Notes: generated from the letters alone by a model not told the origin. Positions 16,383-26,279 are shown, counted from the first letter of the stretch. The stretch is DNA of 49,545 bases from Mariaggregatimicrobium sp964498785 (GCA_964498785.1 CAZCJL010000044.1:1-49545); one strand, 5' to 3'. A program made the numbers and translations.

Positions 16383-17510
16383 ATGAATCATCGCGAACGC
16401 TATTTGGAAACACTGCTGTTCGGAACACCGGACAGGATACCGCTGGAACCGGGTCGACCCCGTGAAAAAACACTGGAGCGCTGGCAACAGGAGGGATTGC
16501 CAGCAGATCGTGACTGGTTTGAGTGCCTGTGCGAAATCATCGGCATTCAGGTTGAGCAACCAGTAAATCCGTTCGGACAGGGATTGCTTAATTTTCGTAT
16601 GAATCCGACTTTTAAAGAAAAAGTACTGGAACACAAGGACGGCCATTATATCATTCAGGATTGGATGGGAAATATTGTCGAAATTTCCGATGAATACGAT
16701 TATACTTATATTCGTTTTCCCAAAGATTTTGTCACCCGAAAATGGCATGCATTTCCCGTTTCAAACCGGGATGATTTTCAGAAAATGAAAAAGCGCTATA
16801 ATCCAAACGATCCGCAGCGCTATCCCAAAAATTTTGAAGAGATTGTGCACACGATGAAAAAACGGGATTATATCGTTTCCCTGAATTTTTCAGGAGTGTT
16901 CTGGCAGCTCCGTGAATGGTGCGGTTTTGAACCGCTGTGTATGTTACTCATTGAAGACCCTGGATTTGTGCATGAAATGGTTGAATTTTGGCGGGATTAT
17001 GTCTGTAAAACAATGGAACGAGCGCTTGACGCCGGAATTGTTGACCGTATCTGGATTAACGAAGACATGGCATACAAAGAAAAAAGTATGATCAGCCCGG
17101 CAATGGCGCGCGAATTTCTCTTCCCGGCATGGAAAAAGTGGACAACATACGCCCGGCAGGCCGGGGTCAAAATTCTGGATATTGATTCCGATGGCAAAAT
17201 CGACGAATTAATTCCGATTTGGATTGAGGCGGGTTTTAACGTTTGCGATCCGATTGAAGTAGCAGCCGGAAATGATCTGAACATTTATCGTGAGAAGTTC
17301 GATCACCAGATGGCATATCGCCAGGGAGTGGATAAACGCTGCATTGCCAAAGGCGGCAGCGTTATTGAAGCCGAACTGGAGCGGTTGACGCCTGTGATAA
17401 AAAACGGCGGCTATATTCCTGGTTGTGATCACGGCGTTCCGTTTGATATTTCGTGGCAGGATTTTGTGCATTACGGACGGCTGCTCGTTGAATTAACAGG
17501 ATGGTTATAA
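16383..17510 (+). CDS. Uroporphyrinogen decarboxylase-like protein 1
   Basis: A 375-residue URO-D superfamily protein. It begins MNHRERYLETLLFGTPDRIP, the standard N-terminus of this class, and ends with GGYIPGCDHGVPFDISWQDF. It has ILDIDSDGKIDELIPIWIEA and a PIEVAAGNDL segment. These motifs mark a non-haem subgroup seen in carbohydrate loci of several phyla, related to corrinoid methyltransferases; the HxC zinc motif of MtaA-type enzymes is not obvious. The function is unknown. It is followed two bases later by a second URO-D-like gene, so the two may form a complex or act sequentially. Haem synthesis is unlikely from context. Confidence 0.8.
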   Translation: MNHRERYLETLLFGTPDRIPLEPGRPREKTLERWQQEGLPADRDWFECLCEIIGIQVEQPVNPFGQGLLNFRMNPTFKEKVLEHKDGHYIIQDWMGNIVEISDEYDYTYIRFPKDFVTRKWHAFPVSNRDDFQKMKKRYNPNDPQRYPKNFEEIVHTMKKRDYIVSLNFSGVFWQLREWCGFEPLCMLLIEDPGFVHEMVEFWRDYVCKTMERALDAGIVDRIWINEDMAYKEKSMISPAMAREFLFPAWKKWTTYARQAGVKILDIDSDGKIDELIPIWIEAGFNVCDPIEVAAGNDLNIYREKFDHQMAYRQGVDKRCIAKGGSVIEAELERLTPVIKNGGYIPGCDHGVPFDISWQDFVHYGRLLVELTGWL

Positions 17511-17512
17511 AA

Positions 17513-18595
17513 ATGACGCCTGAAGAACGTTTTTACACGGCGCTGATTGGCGATTTGCCTGATTATATTCCAATGATAATATGGAACAACAAGCTGCCCG
17601 GTGGTGACGTCGATAATCAGCTCCTTGATCTGGGCGTTTGTGTTATTGTTAAAAGCTCTGTCTGGAATCAAACAATGGCTGATATCCCTTTTGATTTTAC
17701 AGAGACAGCAGTTGCCGACGGAACGACTATTCTCGAAACAACATACCAAACCGAAGCTGGTGACATTAAAATTATTCAGCGACTGATGCCCGGCACAATA
17801 TGGGTTGAGAAATATCCCTTCTCCGGTGACGAAGATTATGACGCACTGGAATGCCTAATTTCCAGCCGCACTTATGACGCGGATTTTGAACGGTTTATCA
17901 AAGATGATCAAAGATATGGCGATCAATCCATTGCCCGACCAGTGACAATCCATTCGCCGATGCATGAGCTAATTTATGAATTCATGGGGTTGGAACAGTT
18001 CAGCATCCAATACGCAGAAAATCGAGTGCGATTGTTGCAACTACTGGAAATTCTCAAACAAGACTGGCAAAAGCGGGTGGAAATGGTGGCAGCTTCACCC
18101 GCGAAATTTGCAGTCATCGAAGGGAATACCGTATTTCATGTAGTGGGAGAAGATCGGTTTCATAAATATTACTTGCCCTGCATTGAAGAAGCGTGCGAGA
18201 TTTTACATGCACGCGGAATTTATGCTGGCGCCCATCTGGACGGAAACAATAGAGATTTTGCATCGCTGATTGCCAGCACATCGCTGGATTTCATCGAGTC
18301 GTTTACACCACCACCGGATTGCGATCTAACAATTGCTGATGCTCGCAAAAGCTGGCCGGATAAAACATTGTTGGTTCATTTTCCGTCCTCGGTGCATCTG
18401 TCGGGAGTCGGGGCAATTGAGGCGCAGTTGAAAGAAATTTTAAAACATGCGCACCCGGGGAATCGAATCGTTGTTGGGGTCAGTGAAGATGTGCCGTACA
18501 GGGGGATTAAAACACTGGCTCCGTTATTTCAATATTTGTCGAAAAATGGTAAATTACCAATAAAAGACGCGTATGAGGGAGTTCATTTATGTTGA
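17513..18595 (+). CDS. Uroporphyrinogen decarboxylase-like protein 2
   Basis: A 360-residue URO-D superfamily protein only distantly related to its neighbour. It starts MTPEERFYTALIGDLPDYIP, two bases behind the upstream stop; an ATG at 17501 would overlap the previous gene. Segments AGAHLDGNNRDFASLIAS, IESFTPPPDCDLTIADA and GVSEDVP define a subgroup of URO-D-like proteins found in catabolic operons. The two glutamate/aspartate-rich segments suggest metal or substrate binding at the barrel mouth. The role is not known. Its stop overlaps the permease start by seven bases, so the paired URO-D-like proteins are co-translated with a transporter of sugar acids. Confidence 0.8.
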   Translation: MTPEERFYTALIGDLPDYIPMIIWNNKLPGGDVDNQLLDLGVCVIVKSSVWNQTMADIPFDFTETAVADGTTILETTYQTEAGDIKIIQRLMPGTIWVEKYPFSGDEDYDALECLISSRTYDADFERFIKDDQRYGDQSIARPVTIHSPMHELIYEFMGLEQFSIQYAENRVRLLQLLEILKQDWQKRVEMVAASPAKFAVIEGNTVFHVVGEDRFHKYYLPCIEEACEILHARGIYAGAHLDGNNRDFASLIASTSLDFIESFTPPPDCDLTIADARKSWPDKTLLVHFPSSVHLSGVGAIEAQLKEILKHAHPGNRIVVGVSEDVPYRGIKTLAPLFQYLSKNGKLPIKDAYEGVHLC

Positions 18596-19911
18596 CGATT
18601 TTTTATCTGATTATTGTGATTGCTTTAATCATCCTGGCAACATCAAAATTAAATCTACATCCGTTTTTAACACTATTGCTGGCAGCAGTGTCGATGGGGT
18701 TTCTGGGAGGCCTGGATATGAACCTCCTGATCGTAAAATTGACTGACGGATTTGGAAATACATTAAAAAGTATTGGAATTGTGATTGCATGTGGTACAAT
18801 TATCGGCACCTATTTAGAACGCAGCGGCGGCGCGAAGCAGATGGCTGCCGCGATATTAAAATTAGTCGGCGAAAAGAAATCACCGCTGGCAATGAGCATT
18901 ACCGGCTTTATCGTCTCAATTCCCGTATTTTGCGACTCTGGTTTTGTTATTTTATCAACGCTGAACAAGGCGCTCAGCAGGCGCACCGGAATTTCGCTGA
19001 CGGTTCTTGCTGTTGCGTTGGCAACCGGATTGTATACAACGCACGTATTCGTCCCGCCAACTCCGGGACCTCTTGCCGCTGCTGCTACCATCGGAGCGGA
19101 CATTGGTTTGATTATTTTATTCGGATTAATCGTTTCCATCCCTACTGCCGGCGCCGGTTTATTGTGGGCGCTGTTTTATGCAAAACGTTTTTCAATTATC
19201 CCAAAAAATGAAACTGAAGTGATCGAAAAACCGGAACATCAGCCGGGTAGGCTTTTGACATTTATCCCGCTGCTAATACCAATTATTCTGATTACTCTGA
19301 AATCTATTGCCGATTACCCGACCGCGCCTTTTGGCGATGGCTTTTTACGAGCAATGTTCGGATTCATCGGTCATCCGGTAATTGCCCTGATTATTGGTGT
19401 GCTTCTGGCATTTGGATTGAAAAAAAATGGTGCGGCAGATTCACATTTTGACTGGGTTGCGATTGGATTGAAAAACGCTGGTGTGATAATTTTAATAACC
19501 GGCGCCGGCGGCGCTTTTGGCAATATACTTCGAGCAACCGATCTTGGCGAAACATTGGGACAGGTTATTTCACAATGGCAGGTTGGTATTTTTCTGCCAT
19601 TCATTATCGCGGCAGTGCTGAAATCGGCTCAGGGGTCATCCACGGTAGCGATTATCACTACCGCGGCGCTGGTGTCGCCGTTGCTGGCGCCGCTTGGTCT
19701 GGAAACACCAGTCGCCAAAGCGCTGGTGGTGCTATCTATCGGCGCTGGAGCGATGACCGTCTCCCATGTCAATGACAGCTATTTCTGGGTGGTCTCCCAG
19801 TTCTCGGATATGGACACTGCCACAGCGCTCCGCTGCCATACAATTGCGACGCTGGTACAGGGAATCGCCGGGATTGTGACGATCGGGATTTTATCGTTCT
19901 TTTTAATTTGA
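18589..19911 (+). CDS. GntP family permease (gluconate-type proton symporter)
   Basis: A 440-residue integral membrane protein with about 12-14 hydrophobic segments. GntP family signatures are present: CDSGFVILSTLNKAL, the VPPTPGPLAAAA motif, AQGSSTVAIITTAALVSP and MTVSHVNDSYFWVVSQF. The family imports gluconate and other sugar acids, including threonate and erythronate in some systems. The start codon overlaps the upstream gene, and a terminator follows, so it is the last gene of the operon. With the DUF1537 kinase and PdxA2-like dehydrogenase upstream, uptake of a four- to six-carbon sugar acid is the best inference. Confidence 0.93.
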   Translation: MLTIFYLIIVIALIILATSKLNLHPFLTLLLAAVSMGFLGGLDMNLLIVKLTDGFGNTLKSIGIVIACGTIIGTYLERSGGAKQMAAAILKLVGEKKSPLAMSITGFIVSIPVFCDSGFVILSTLNKALSRRTGISLTVLAVALATGLYTTHVFVPPTPGPLAAAATIGADIGLIILFGLIVSIPTAGAGLLWALFYAKRFSIIPKNETEVIEKPEHQPGRLLTFIPLLIPIILITLKSIADYPTAPFGDGFLRAMFGFIGHPVIALIIGVLLAFGLKKNGAADSHFDWVAIGLKNAGVIILITGAGGAFGNILRATDLGETLGQVISQWQVGIFLPFIIAAVLKSAQGSSTVAIITTAALVSPLLAPLGLETPVAKALVVLSIGAGAMTVSHVNDSYFWVVSQFSDMDTATALRCHTIATLVQGIAGIVTIGILSFFLI

Positions 19912-19920
19912 TTTTTTCGG

Positions 19921-19957
19921 AAGTGCGACGCACCTTGAAGGTGCCCCGCACTTTTAC
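19921..19957 (+). terminator. Intrinsic terminator of the sugar-acid operon
   Basis: Outer stem AAGTGCG (19921-19927) / CGCACTT (19947-19953) around an inner palindrome CACCTTGAAGGTG (19931-19943), followed directly by T residues. It begins ten bases after the permease stop codon. Confidence 0.75.
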
Positions 19958-19991
19958 TGCTATTAACTATCATTAAAAATTCAGGTGCATT

Positions 19992-21977
19992 ATGAAAAAG
20001 ATAATTTTTATTCTGACTCTGCTGCTAATCATAGGCATTGTCCATGCTCAGCAGAATTCAACCAAAACAATAAAAATGCCGCCGTCTATCGAAGCATCGA
20101 AAAATGAGCCGGTGAAATATACCGGCGATCTGACCCCGGATAAGCGGTTCAACGACGGGCTGTTGCCCCACGCTGCGGGAGTGCATCATTTCCAGGTGAT
20201 GCGGGCAAATCGATCCCATCCGCCGGAGCGGGGTGAGAGCGAGGCGCACGGCTGGACCTATAATCATCAACCCTATCTTGCCTATTGGAACAACACATTT
20301 TATTACCAGTATTTGAGCAATCTGTATCATGAACACGGTGCACCAGGTCGCACGTTACTAATGACCTCGGACAATGGCTTCCACTGGAGCAATCCGATTG
20401 TGGTATTTCCGCAATACGATCTGCCGGAAATAAAACATGAGGATTACGTGATTCCCGCCGGCGCCAAATCTGTGATGCACCAGCGAATGGGATTTTATGT
20501 TGCGCCCAATGGCAGACTGCTTACATCGGGATTTTACAGCTTCTGTGCCTCAACCCGCCATTCCCCGAACGCGGGAAATGGCCTGGGACGCGTGGTAAGA
20601 GAAATTTACAAAGACGGTGCCTTCGGACCGATTTATTTTATCCGTTATAATAGACATGCGGGATGGAATGAAGAAAATACGAATTTTCCGTTTTATAAAA
20701 AAAGTAAAGATAACGGTTTCGTCGAGGCGTGTGACGCGTTGTTGGCTGACAAGCTGGTCACGCTGCAATGGTGGGAAGAAGACCGGGCAGAGGACGGCTT
20801 TTATGGAATCAATCCCGCTGATGTGGAAAATGCGGATTATTTTTCAGCAAATATTGTCACCTCCCGAGGCGCGGGCAAGGCGTTTTGTTATTACGAACGG
20901 CCAGACGGTGTGTTGGTGGGATTATGGAAAAATCAATACGCGGCGTTAAGCGATGATAACGGAACAACGTGGACAAAAATTTCGGAAAATCCGACCCTGT
21001 TAACCTCCGGCGCCAAAACCTGGGGACAACGAACCGATGATGGACGTTACGCAATTGTGCACAATCAATCCGCAACCATGCGCAACCGATTCCCAATGGC
21101 GGTGCTGGTCAGCGATGACGGACATCGTTTCGATCATCTGTATTCACTCAGCGGAGAAGTGCCGCCGAAACGGTTTCAAGGTGCGCATAAAAATCCGGGA
21201 TTGCAGTATTTTCGCGGCATTGTTCCAGGAAACGGGAATCCGACCGGAGATCAGATGTGGATTGTGCACAGCATGAATAAGGAAGATCTCTGGATTGCCC
21301 GCATTGAAGTTCCGATTATCGGAAAAGTTCAAAATCATGTAACCCAGAAATTCGATAATCTCAACAACGTGACTGATTTGAGCTTATGGAATCTTTATGT
21401 CCCCCAATGGGCGCCGGTTTCAATCGTGCAGGATCCGGTCGGCAGAACCCGATGTCTGGAGCTGCGCGATGAGGATCCGTACGATTATGCAAAAGTGGAA
21501 CGCATCATTCCCGATAGCAAAGAATTGGAGATACAATTTCGTTTGAATCCGGTGGTTGTGGCCCGGGGATATGATCTGGAAATCGAGGTGCAGGATCAGC
21601 GCGGCAAACGCCCGATGCGATTGCGGATTGATGAAAATTCACTTGGCGTTGATCACCGGGATATTGAAGAAAAACTGGTTCCATTTGAAACAGGAAAATG
21701 GCACGACATTCGTCTGGTGATGAGCTGTGAAAAACAATCTTACGATTTATACGTGGATGGTATAAAGGCCCACTCGGATTTACCGTTTCAGGACGATGTG
21801 TTAGTTCTGCAGCGAATCGTGTTCCGAACCGGGCCTTATCGTAATTTCGTGGATCCACAGGTCATTGATGGGCAACCGGATTGTACGGGTGTGCTGTCCG
21901 AAGATCAAGCCGGTGCAGATGAGAAAGCGCCGTTGTGCGTGTACTGGATCGACGATATAAAGACAAAAGGAGAATAA
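19992..21977 (+). CDS. Exported sialidase-like propeller protein with C-terminal beta-sandwich
   Basis: A 661-residue protein with a signal peptide ending near IVHAQ (residue 20). The main domain contains two Asp-box motifs, TSDNGFHWS near residue 122 and LSDDNGTTWTK near residue 320, as in BNR/sialidase-type six-bladed propellers. About residues 450-650 form a lectin-like sandwich (a concanavalin-type domain with DLYVDGIKAHSDL). Basic and acidic residues such as MHQRMGFYV, RYNRHAGWNEEN and YAIVHNQSATMRNRFP could build an active site, but the exact glycoside hydrolase or lyase family is not recognised. It probably works on the same glycan as the GH28-like protein, since the three genes 19992-24425 are adjacent or overlapping. 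Confidence 0.75.
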   Translation: MKKIIFILTLLLIIGIVHAQQNSTKTIKMPPSIEASKNEPVKYTGDLTPDKRFNDGLLPHAAGVHHFQVMRANRSHPPERGESEAHGWTYNHQPYLAYWNNTFYYQYLSNLYHEHGAPGRTLLMTSDNGFHWSNPIVVFPQYDLPEIKHEDYVIPAGAKSVMHQRMGFYVAPNGRLLTSGFYSFCASTRHSPNAGNGLGRVVREIYKDGAFGPIYFIRYNRHAGWNEENTNFPFYKKSKDNGFVEACDALLADKLVTLQWWEEDRAEDGFYGINPADVENADYFSANIVTSRGAGKAFCYYERPDGVLVGLWKNQYAALSDDNGTTWTKISENPTLLTSGAKTWGQRTDDGRYAIVHNQSATMRNRFPMAVLVSDDGHRFDHLYSLSGEVPPKRFQGAHKNPGLQYFRGIVPGNGNPTGDQMWIVHSMNKEDLWIARIEVPIIGKVQNHVTQKFDNLNNVTDLSLWNLYVPQWAPVSIVQDPVGRTRCLELRDEDPYDYAKVERIIPDSKELEIQFRLNPVVVARGYDLEIEVQDQRGKRPMRLRIDENSLGVDHRDIEEKLVPFETGKWHDIRLVMSCEKQSYDLYVDGIKAHSDLPFQDDVLVLQRIVFRTGPYRNFVDPQVIDGQPDCTGVLSEDQAGADEKAPLCVYWIDDIKTKGE

Positions 21978-21978
21978 G

Positions 21979-22854
21979 ATGATTCATCGCTATTACAAAG
22001 AGGGTCTGAAGCTGGATGTTGCCGGTCTGAATCAGATCACGGTGTTAATCGACAGGTCGGAATCTGAACTGACTGAAGTCGCGCTCAATGAATGGCCAGC
22101 GCATTTAAACGGCCCGCCGCATAAACATGATCAAAAAGAGCAGGTGTTTTACATTGTTGCCGGAGAAGGAATCGTTACAGTCGGCGCTGACAATTTTCCA
22201 GTAAAGCCTGGTAATTTGATTTATGTGCCCGCCGGTGTTGTTCATCAGACGATCACAACAAGCGCCGAGCCAATGGGATATATTCTATTCAATATTTTCA
22301 ATTCTGAAGAAAAAGAGGGACACGCGTCGTTTGCCGAGCATATTGAAAAAGTAAAACAAACCCGGCGCAAACAGGCAGATTTGGGTCAAGCAAAAGTGGC
22401 GGGATCGGAACAAACAGAATCTGTCAATAAAAAAGGCAAATTTATTGCAGATGTATTTCAGGGTAAAAAATATGAATTTGGCTCCAATGATACGCTGCTG
22501 CATATTGATCGAACAGAGACCGGTAAATTTGAATTCGTTGTGGTGCGATGGCAGCCGGGCAGCACAGGAGCAATGGTCGCGCATAAAGAAAAAGAGCAAA
22601 CGTTTTTCGTGCTTTCCGGAACCGGAGCAGTAACAATTGGTGATGAGACAGAACCGGTAAAATTTGGCGATATGCTTTTCGTTCCAAGAAATACACCGCA
22701 CACAACAGCAGCCGGTAATGACGAATTGACATATCTTTGCCTGAATTCAATTGTTAGCGAAACACAGGACGAAAGTTTTGATGCGATGTACCGGAGAATC
22801 GCTCCGCAACGGATCGAACGCTGGAAAAGCGGCGATAATTTGGCGGGGGAATGA
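21979..22854 (+). CDS. Bicupin protein
   Basis: A 291-residue protein with two cupin barrels and no signal peptide. Domain 1 (residues about 30-100) has PPHKHDQKEQVFYIVAGEG and VPAGVVHQT, giving the usual two histidines, a glutamine/glutamate and a third histidine for metal. Domain 2 (about 185-265) has MVAHKEKEQTFFVLSGTG and VPRNTPHTT, with fewer metal ligands. It follows the propeller gene by one base and its stop overlaps the start of the beta-helix gene. Cupins in such loci act as sugar isomerases, uronate-processing enzymes such as KdgF, or dioxygenases; which applies is not clear. Confidence 0.82.
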   Translation: MIHRYYKEGLKLDVAGLNQITVLIDRSESELTEVALNEWPAHLNGPPHKHDQKEQVFYIVAGEGIVTVGADNFPVKPGNLIYVPAGVVHQTITTSAEPMGYILFNIFNSEEKEGHASFAEHIEKVKQTRRKQADLGQAKVAGSEQTESVNKKGKFIADVFQGKKYEFGSNDTLLHIDRTETGKFEFVVVRWQPGSTGAMVAHKEKEQTFFVLSGTGAVTIGDETEPVKFGDMLFVPRNTPHTTAAGNDELTYLCLNSIVSETQDESFDAMYRRIAPQRIERWKSGDNLAGE

Positions 22855-24425
22855 TGGTCAAAAAGATTTTTAACGTATTTATTTTGATCTTGCTTTTCAG
22901 GGCAATAGCTTTGGCGTCCGACCGTGTGGATAACCATTTCTGTAATGTAATTGAACGCGGCGCCATAGGGAATGGAATCGATTATAATACAGAAATCATT
23001 CAATCAGTTATTGATTCGATGTCTGTTCGCGGAGGCGGAACGATCTACTTCCCGCCAGGCGTATATCTGACAAAAACAATTGTTTTGAAGGACAGGATCA
23101 CTCTATTCATCGACAACGGAGCGACGATCCTTGGCAGCACAGGAATGACGGAGTTCAAGCCGGAATATGGTTCTTTTATTGATAGCGGCGGTCGGCAATT
23201 CGGGACAACATTGATTTTTGCAAAATCCGCAAAGCACATTTCTATCAGGGGAGATGGAGTTATTGACGGACAGGGATTTGAAAAATATTATCCGAAGAAG
23301 AACGGAGTTGCTCGTCCGTCGATTATTCGATTTATCGATTGTCAGGATATTCAAATCGAAGGCATTACACTCACGAATTCGGCTGCGTGGGTACAGCATT
23401 ATATTGCCTGCGATGACCTGCGAATCAGCGGGATTACGGTTCGCAGCTATTCCAACAAAAACAATGATGGGCTGGATATCGAGGGCTGCCAGCGTGTGAT
23501 CATCACTGAATGCAATATCGATTCCGAGGATGATTCAATAGTGATGAAAACATTGACACGGCGACCCTGCAAAGATATTGTCATCAGCAATTGCATCATT
23601 TCCGGATTAAAGTCAGCCATCAAGATTGGTACCGAAACCGCTGGTGATTTCCGAAATATCAGTATCTCCAATTGCACCTTTTATGGAACGCGCGGATTGA
23701 CATTTTATACTGTCGATGGTGGGACAGTGGATAACGTTACTGTTTCCAACATATCGATGCGAGATACTTATGGCGTTATCTGCCTGCGACTTGGTAACCG
23801 TATGCGACCTTACGCAATCGGCGAGTCTGACCGTCCGAAAAATCCTGGCAAGCTGATGAATATCTCATTTAGTGATATTCAGGCAATCGGAGTCACAGAA
23901 AGTAATTGTTATATTTCAGGGATTCCCGGATACGATATCGAAAATATCACGCTGAATAACATTCAAATCACGTACAACGGAGGAGGTTTGAAGAAATCGT
24001 CCGAACAGGCGATACCGGAATTGAGCGATGAATACCCGAAACCACGGATGTTCGGCACATTGCCGGCGTCGGGATTTTATATTCGTCATGCAAAAAATGT
24101 GAAGTTCGATAATGTTTTCTTTAACTATGTTAAGCCGGATTGTCGGTCTGTAATCGTCTGCGATAATGTTGAAAACGCCGAATTAAGCGGCTTGAAAGCA
24201 ACGGGATATCTGAACGCAGCACCTTTCATCTGGCTCAAAAATTCAAAAGAATTCCTGATCCGCAATTGCAAAACATTGAATCCGGTGGATACTTTCTTGA
24301 GAGTCGATGGATCATTCAGCAGTGACATTTATTTGATACAGAACCGGACCAGTCAGTCAAAGAAAGCAGTGGAAACCGATAGTCTGATTTCTGCGGATCG
24401 AATTATGTCGTATTTAAATTATTGA
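22851..24425 (+). CDS. Exported GH28-like polygalacturonase family beta-helix protein
   Basis: A 524-residue right-handed beta-helix protein with a short signal peptide (residues 1-23). Family GH28 features are visible: GGGTIYFPPGVYLTKTI, GDGVIDGQG, NNDGLDIEGCQ, SEDDSIVMKT and a long ladder of ISNC/VSNI turns. In canonical polygalacturonases the third motif is GHG; here the equivalent position reads SAIKIGTETAGDF, a variant seen in a GH28 branch of FCB bacteria and associated with unusual pectic linkages. Hydrolysis of a galacturonan or rhamnogalacturonan-like chain is the likely role, not proven. Translation is coupled to the cupin gene by a four-base overlap. Confidence 0.85.
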   Translation: MMVKKIFNVFILILLFRAIALASDRVDNHFCNVIERGAIGNGIDYNTEIIQSVIDSMSVRGGGTIYFPPGVYLTKTIVLKDRITLFIDNGATILGSTGMTEFKPEYGSFIDSGGRQFGTTLIFAKSAKHISIRGDGVIDGQGFEKYYPKKNGVARPSIIRFIDCQDIQIEGITLTNSAAWVQHYIACDDLRISGITVRSYSNKNNDGLDIEGCQRVIITECNIDSEDDSIVMKTLTRRPCKDIVISNCIISGLKSAIKIGTETAGDFRNISISNCTFYGTRGLTFYTVDGGTVDNVTVSNISMRDTYGVICLRLGNRMRPYAIGESDRPKNPGKLMNISFSDIQAIGVTESNCYISGIPGYDIENITLNNIQITYNGGGLKKSSEQAIPELSDEYPKPRMFGTLPASGFYIRHAKNVKFDNVFFNYVKPDCRSVIVCDNVENAELSGLKATGYLNAAPFIWLKNSKEFLIRNCKTLNPVDTFLRVDGSFSSDIYLIQNRTSQSKKAVETDSLISADRIMSYLNY

Positions 24426-24490
24426 GTTTCATTCAAAGAACATAAAGGGTTGAATTCTCAATGCATAAATTTAAAAGGTGAATTTATTGC

Positions 24491-24520
24491 TTGACTCATT
24501 AGTGCTTCCTTCCGTATATT
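24491..24520 (+). promoter_or_regulatory. Sigma-70-like promoter of the periplasmic redox genes
   Basis: TTGACT at 24491-24496, an 18-base spacer and TATATT at 24515-24520. It lies about 100 bases before the Gfo/Idh/MocA gene and resembles the TetR promoter at 1534, including a preceding GC. It starts a new transcription unit. Confidence 0.65.
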
Positions 24521-24618
24521 AAAAAAATTGCCTGTTGATATGTCAGACAAAGTTAAAAATGATTTGATCTGCAAAAACAGGATTAATTTAGCAATCAATG
24601 ATTCACGAACAATAAGGT

Positions 24619-26244
24619 ATGCAAATGGAAAACAAGAACCAGAAAGAGAATTCAACGCAACGTGAAAAAGAGAAAAGAGGGCTCAGTCGACGTGATATTT
24701 TGAAAGGTTTCGCGACACTCCCTGTTTTAAGTGTTTTCGCTCATGAAGTCGTGCAAAAGATCTCGTTTGATAGACGCCAAAAACGAGATATTTTGGCTGA
24801 GCTTGGACTGAAGAAAGATGCTCCGGCATTGCTGCCTAACTCTGGCGGTAAAAAATCAGGCGAACTGATTCGGATAGGTATTGTCGGTTTCGGCGCGCGT
24901 GGCGAAGGATTAGCCAAATCCATGGGATATGCGCATCCGGAGTGGGTGCAACGCGAAATGAGATCGGCCAAGCAAAACAAGCTGGATAAAAATCTTGCGG
25001 ACTGGTTGCAGCAGGACGATCTGAACGTAGAGCTTGCCGGGATTTGCGATGTGTTCGATATGCGGGCAGAAAGAGGGTTGGAAACAGCAAAGAACGAAAT
25101 CCGTCCTCAGAATGCTCCGCCAGCAAAAAATGTGAAACGCTATCGCACCTATCACGAGATGCTTGCAAGCGATGAGATCGATGCGGTGATTATTACGACG
25201 CCGGATTTTCACCATGCGCAGATGACTATTGATGCGATGAATGCAGGCAAGCATGTCTACTGCGAAAAATGCATGACCCGAACCGAGGACGAGGTATACC
25301 ATGTTCAGGCCGCAGTGCAAAACGCTAACAGGCATAAAAATGTCGTGTTCCAGTTGGGACATCAATCCACGCAGAATTCGTCTTATGCCAAAGCAAAAGA
25401 GATTGTGGAGAAGAATATTTTGGGCAAAATTACGACTGTGGAAACGACAACGAATCGCAACACCCAATGGGGCGCATGGATTCGCCATCTCGATGACAGC
25501 GGCAATCCCAAACCCGGCAGTCCCGAAAGCATCGATTGGGATCAGTGGCTGGGATCGCGCCCCAAAGTACCATTCAGCATCGAGCGCTATTATAACTGGA
25601 CCCAGTGGTGGGATTACGCCACCGGTCTTTCGGGACAACTGTTCAGCCATGAATATGATGCGGTGAATCAAATTTTAAATCTCGGCATTCCAAAATCCTG
25701 TGTGGCATCTGGCGGCATTTATTTTTACGATGACAACAGGGAAATCCCCGATGTATTTCACGCGACCTTCGAATTCCCGGATAAGGAATTGACGCTGTTT
25801 TACAGTGCATCGCTGGCAAACAGTCGTTCCAGACCGCGGGTTTTTATGGGACACGACGGCTTCATGGAAGTCGGCGCAACGCTGAAAGTACAGGCAGACA
25901 GCCATTCGACACGGTTCGCAGAATTGATCAAAGCAGGTGCTGTAAACCCATCACAGCCATTGTTTACGTTTAATCCCGGTTCCGGCGATATTGATGTCGT
26001 TACCACGGCTACAGAACAATATTATGCAACCCGTGGTTTGATTTACACCTATCGCGATGGTCGGAGAGTGGATATGGCGCATCTGCATATTCAAAACTGG
26101 CTGGATTGTATTCGTCATGGCGGAACCCCGGGATGTGGTATCGATAAAGCTGCGGAAGTTACCATCGCCTGTCACATGGCGACAAAGTCGTACCGCGAAA
26201 AACGTCGCGTCGAATGGGACCCGGTGTCCGAACGTATCGTGTAA
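24619..26244 (+). CDS. Tat-exported Gfo/Idh/MocA family oxidoreductase
   Basis: A 541-residue protein. Near residue 23 it has LSRRDILKGF, a twin-arginine signal, so a folded NAD(P)-bound enzyme is exported. The Rossmann motif IRIGIVGFGARGEG follows at about residue 85; VIITTPDFHHAQM and GKHVYCEKCMT are the second and third signature motifs, with Cys replacing the usual proline of EKP. The C-terminal half is the substrate domain. This long subgroup, with an insertion after the glycine-rich loop, is common in planctomycete and FCB carbohydrate loci. Periplasmic oxidoreductases of this family oxidise glycoside C3 hydroxyls in a pathway described in gut Bacteroides. The TIM-barrel gene downstream fits such a role. 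Confidence 0.9.
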   Translation: MQMENKNQKENSTQREKEKRGLSRRDILKGFATLPVLSVFAHEVVQKISFDRRQKRDILAELGLKKDAPALLPNSGGKKSGELIRIGIVGFGARGEGLAKSMGYAHPEWVQREMRSAKQNKLDKNLADWLQQDDLNVELAGICDVFDMRAERGLETAKNEIRPQNAPPAKNVKRYRTYHEMLASDEIDAVIITTPDFHHAQMTIDAMNAGKHVYCEKCMTRTEDEVYHVQAAVQNANRHKNVVFQLGHQSTQNSSYAKAKEIVEKNILGKITTVETTTNRNTQWGAWIRHLDDSGNPKPGSPESIDWDQWLGSRPKVPFSIERYYNWTQWWDYATGLSGQLFSHEYDAVNQILNLGIPKSCVASGGIYFYDDNREIPDVFHATFEFPDKELTLFYSASLANSRSRPRVFMGHDGFMEVGATLKVQADSHSTRFAELIKAGAVNPSQPLFTFNPGSGDIDVVTTATEQYYATRGLIYTYRDGRRVDMAHLHIQNWLDCIRHGGTPGCGIDKAAEVTIACHMATKSYREKRRVEWDPVSERIV

Positions 26245-26279
26245 AATAATTTTTTACTATTTATACGGAGGGAAGCATA

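Noticed and set aside
22458..23003. Reverse-strand 181-residue open frame
   Set aside because: Antisense to the bicupin and beta-helix genes, which are well supported.
24910..25671. Reverse-strand 253-residue open frame inside the oxidoreductase gene
   Set aside because: Antisense to a strongly supported Gfo/Idh/MocA gene; the translation shows no family motif.
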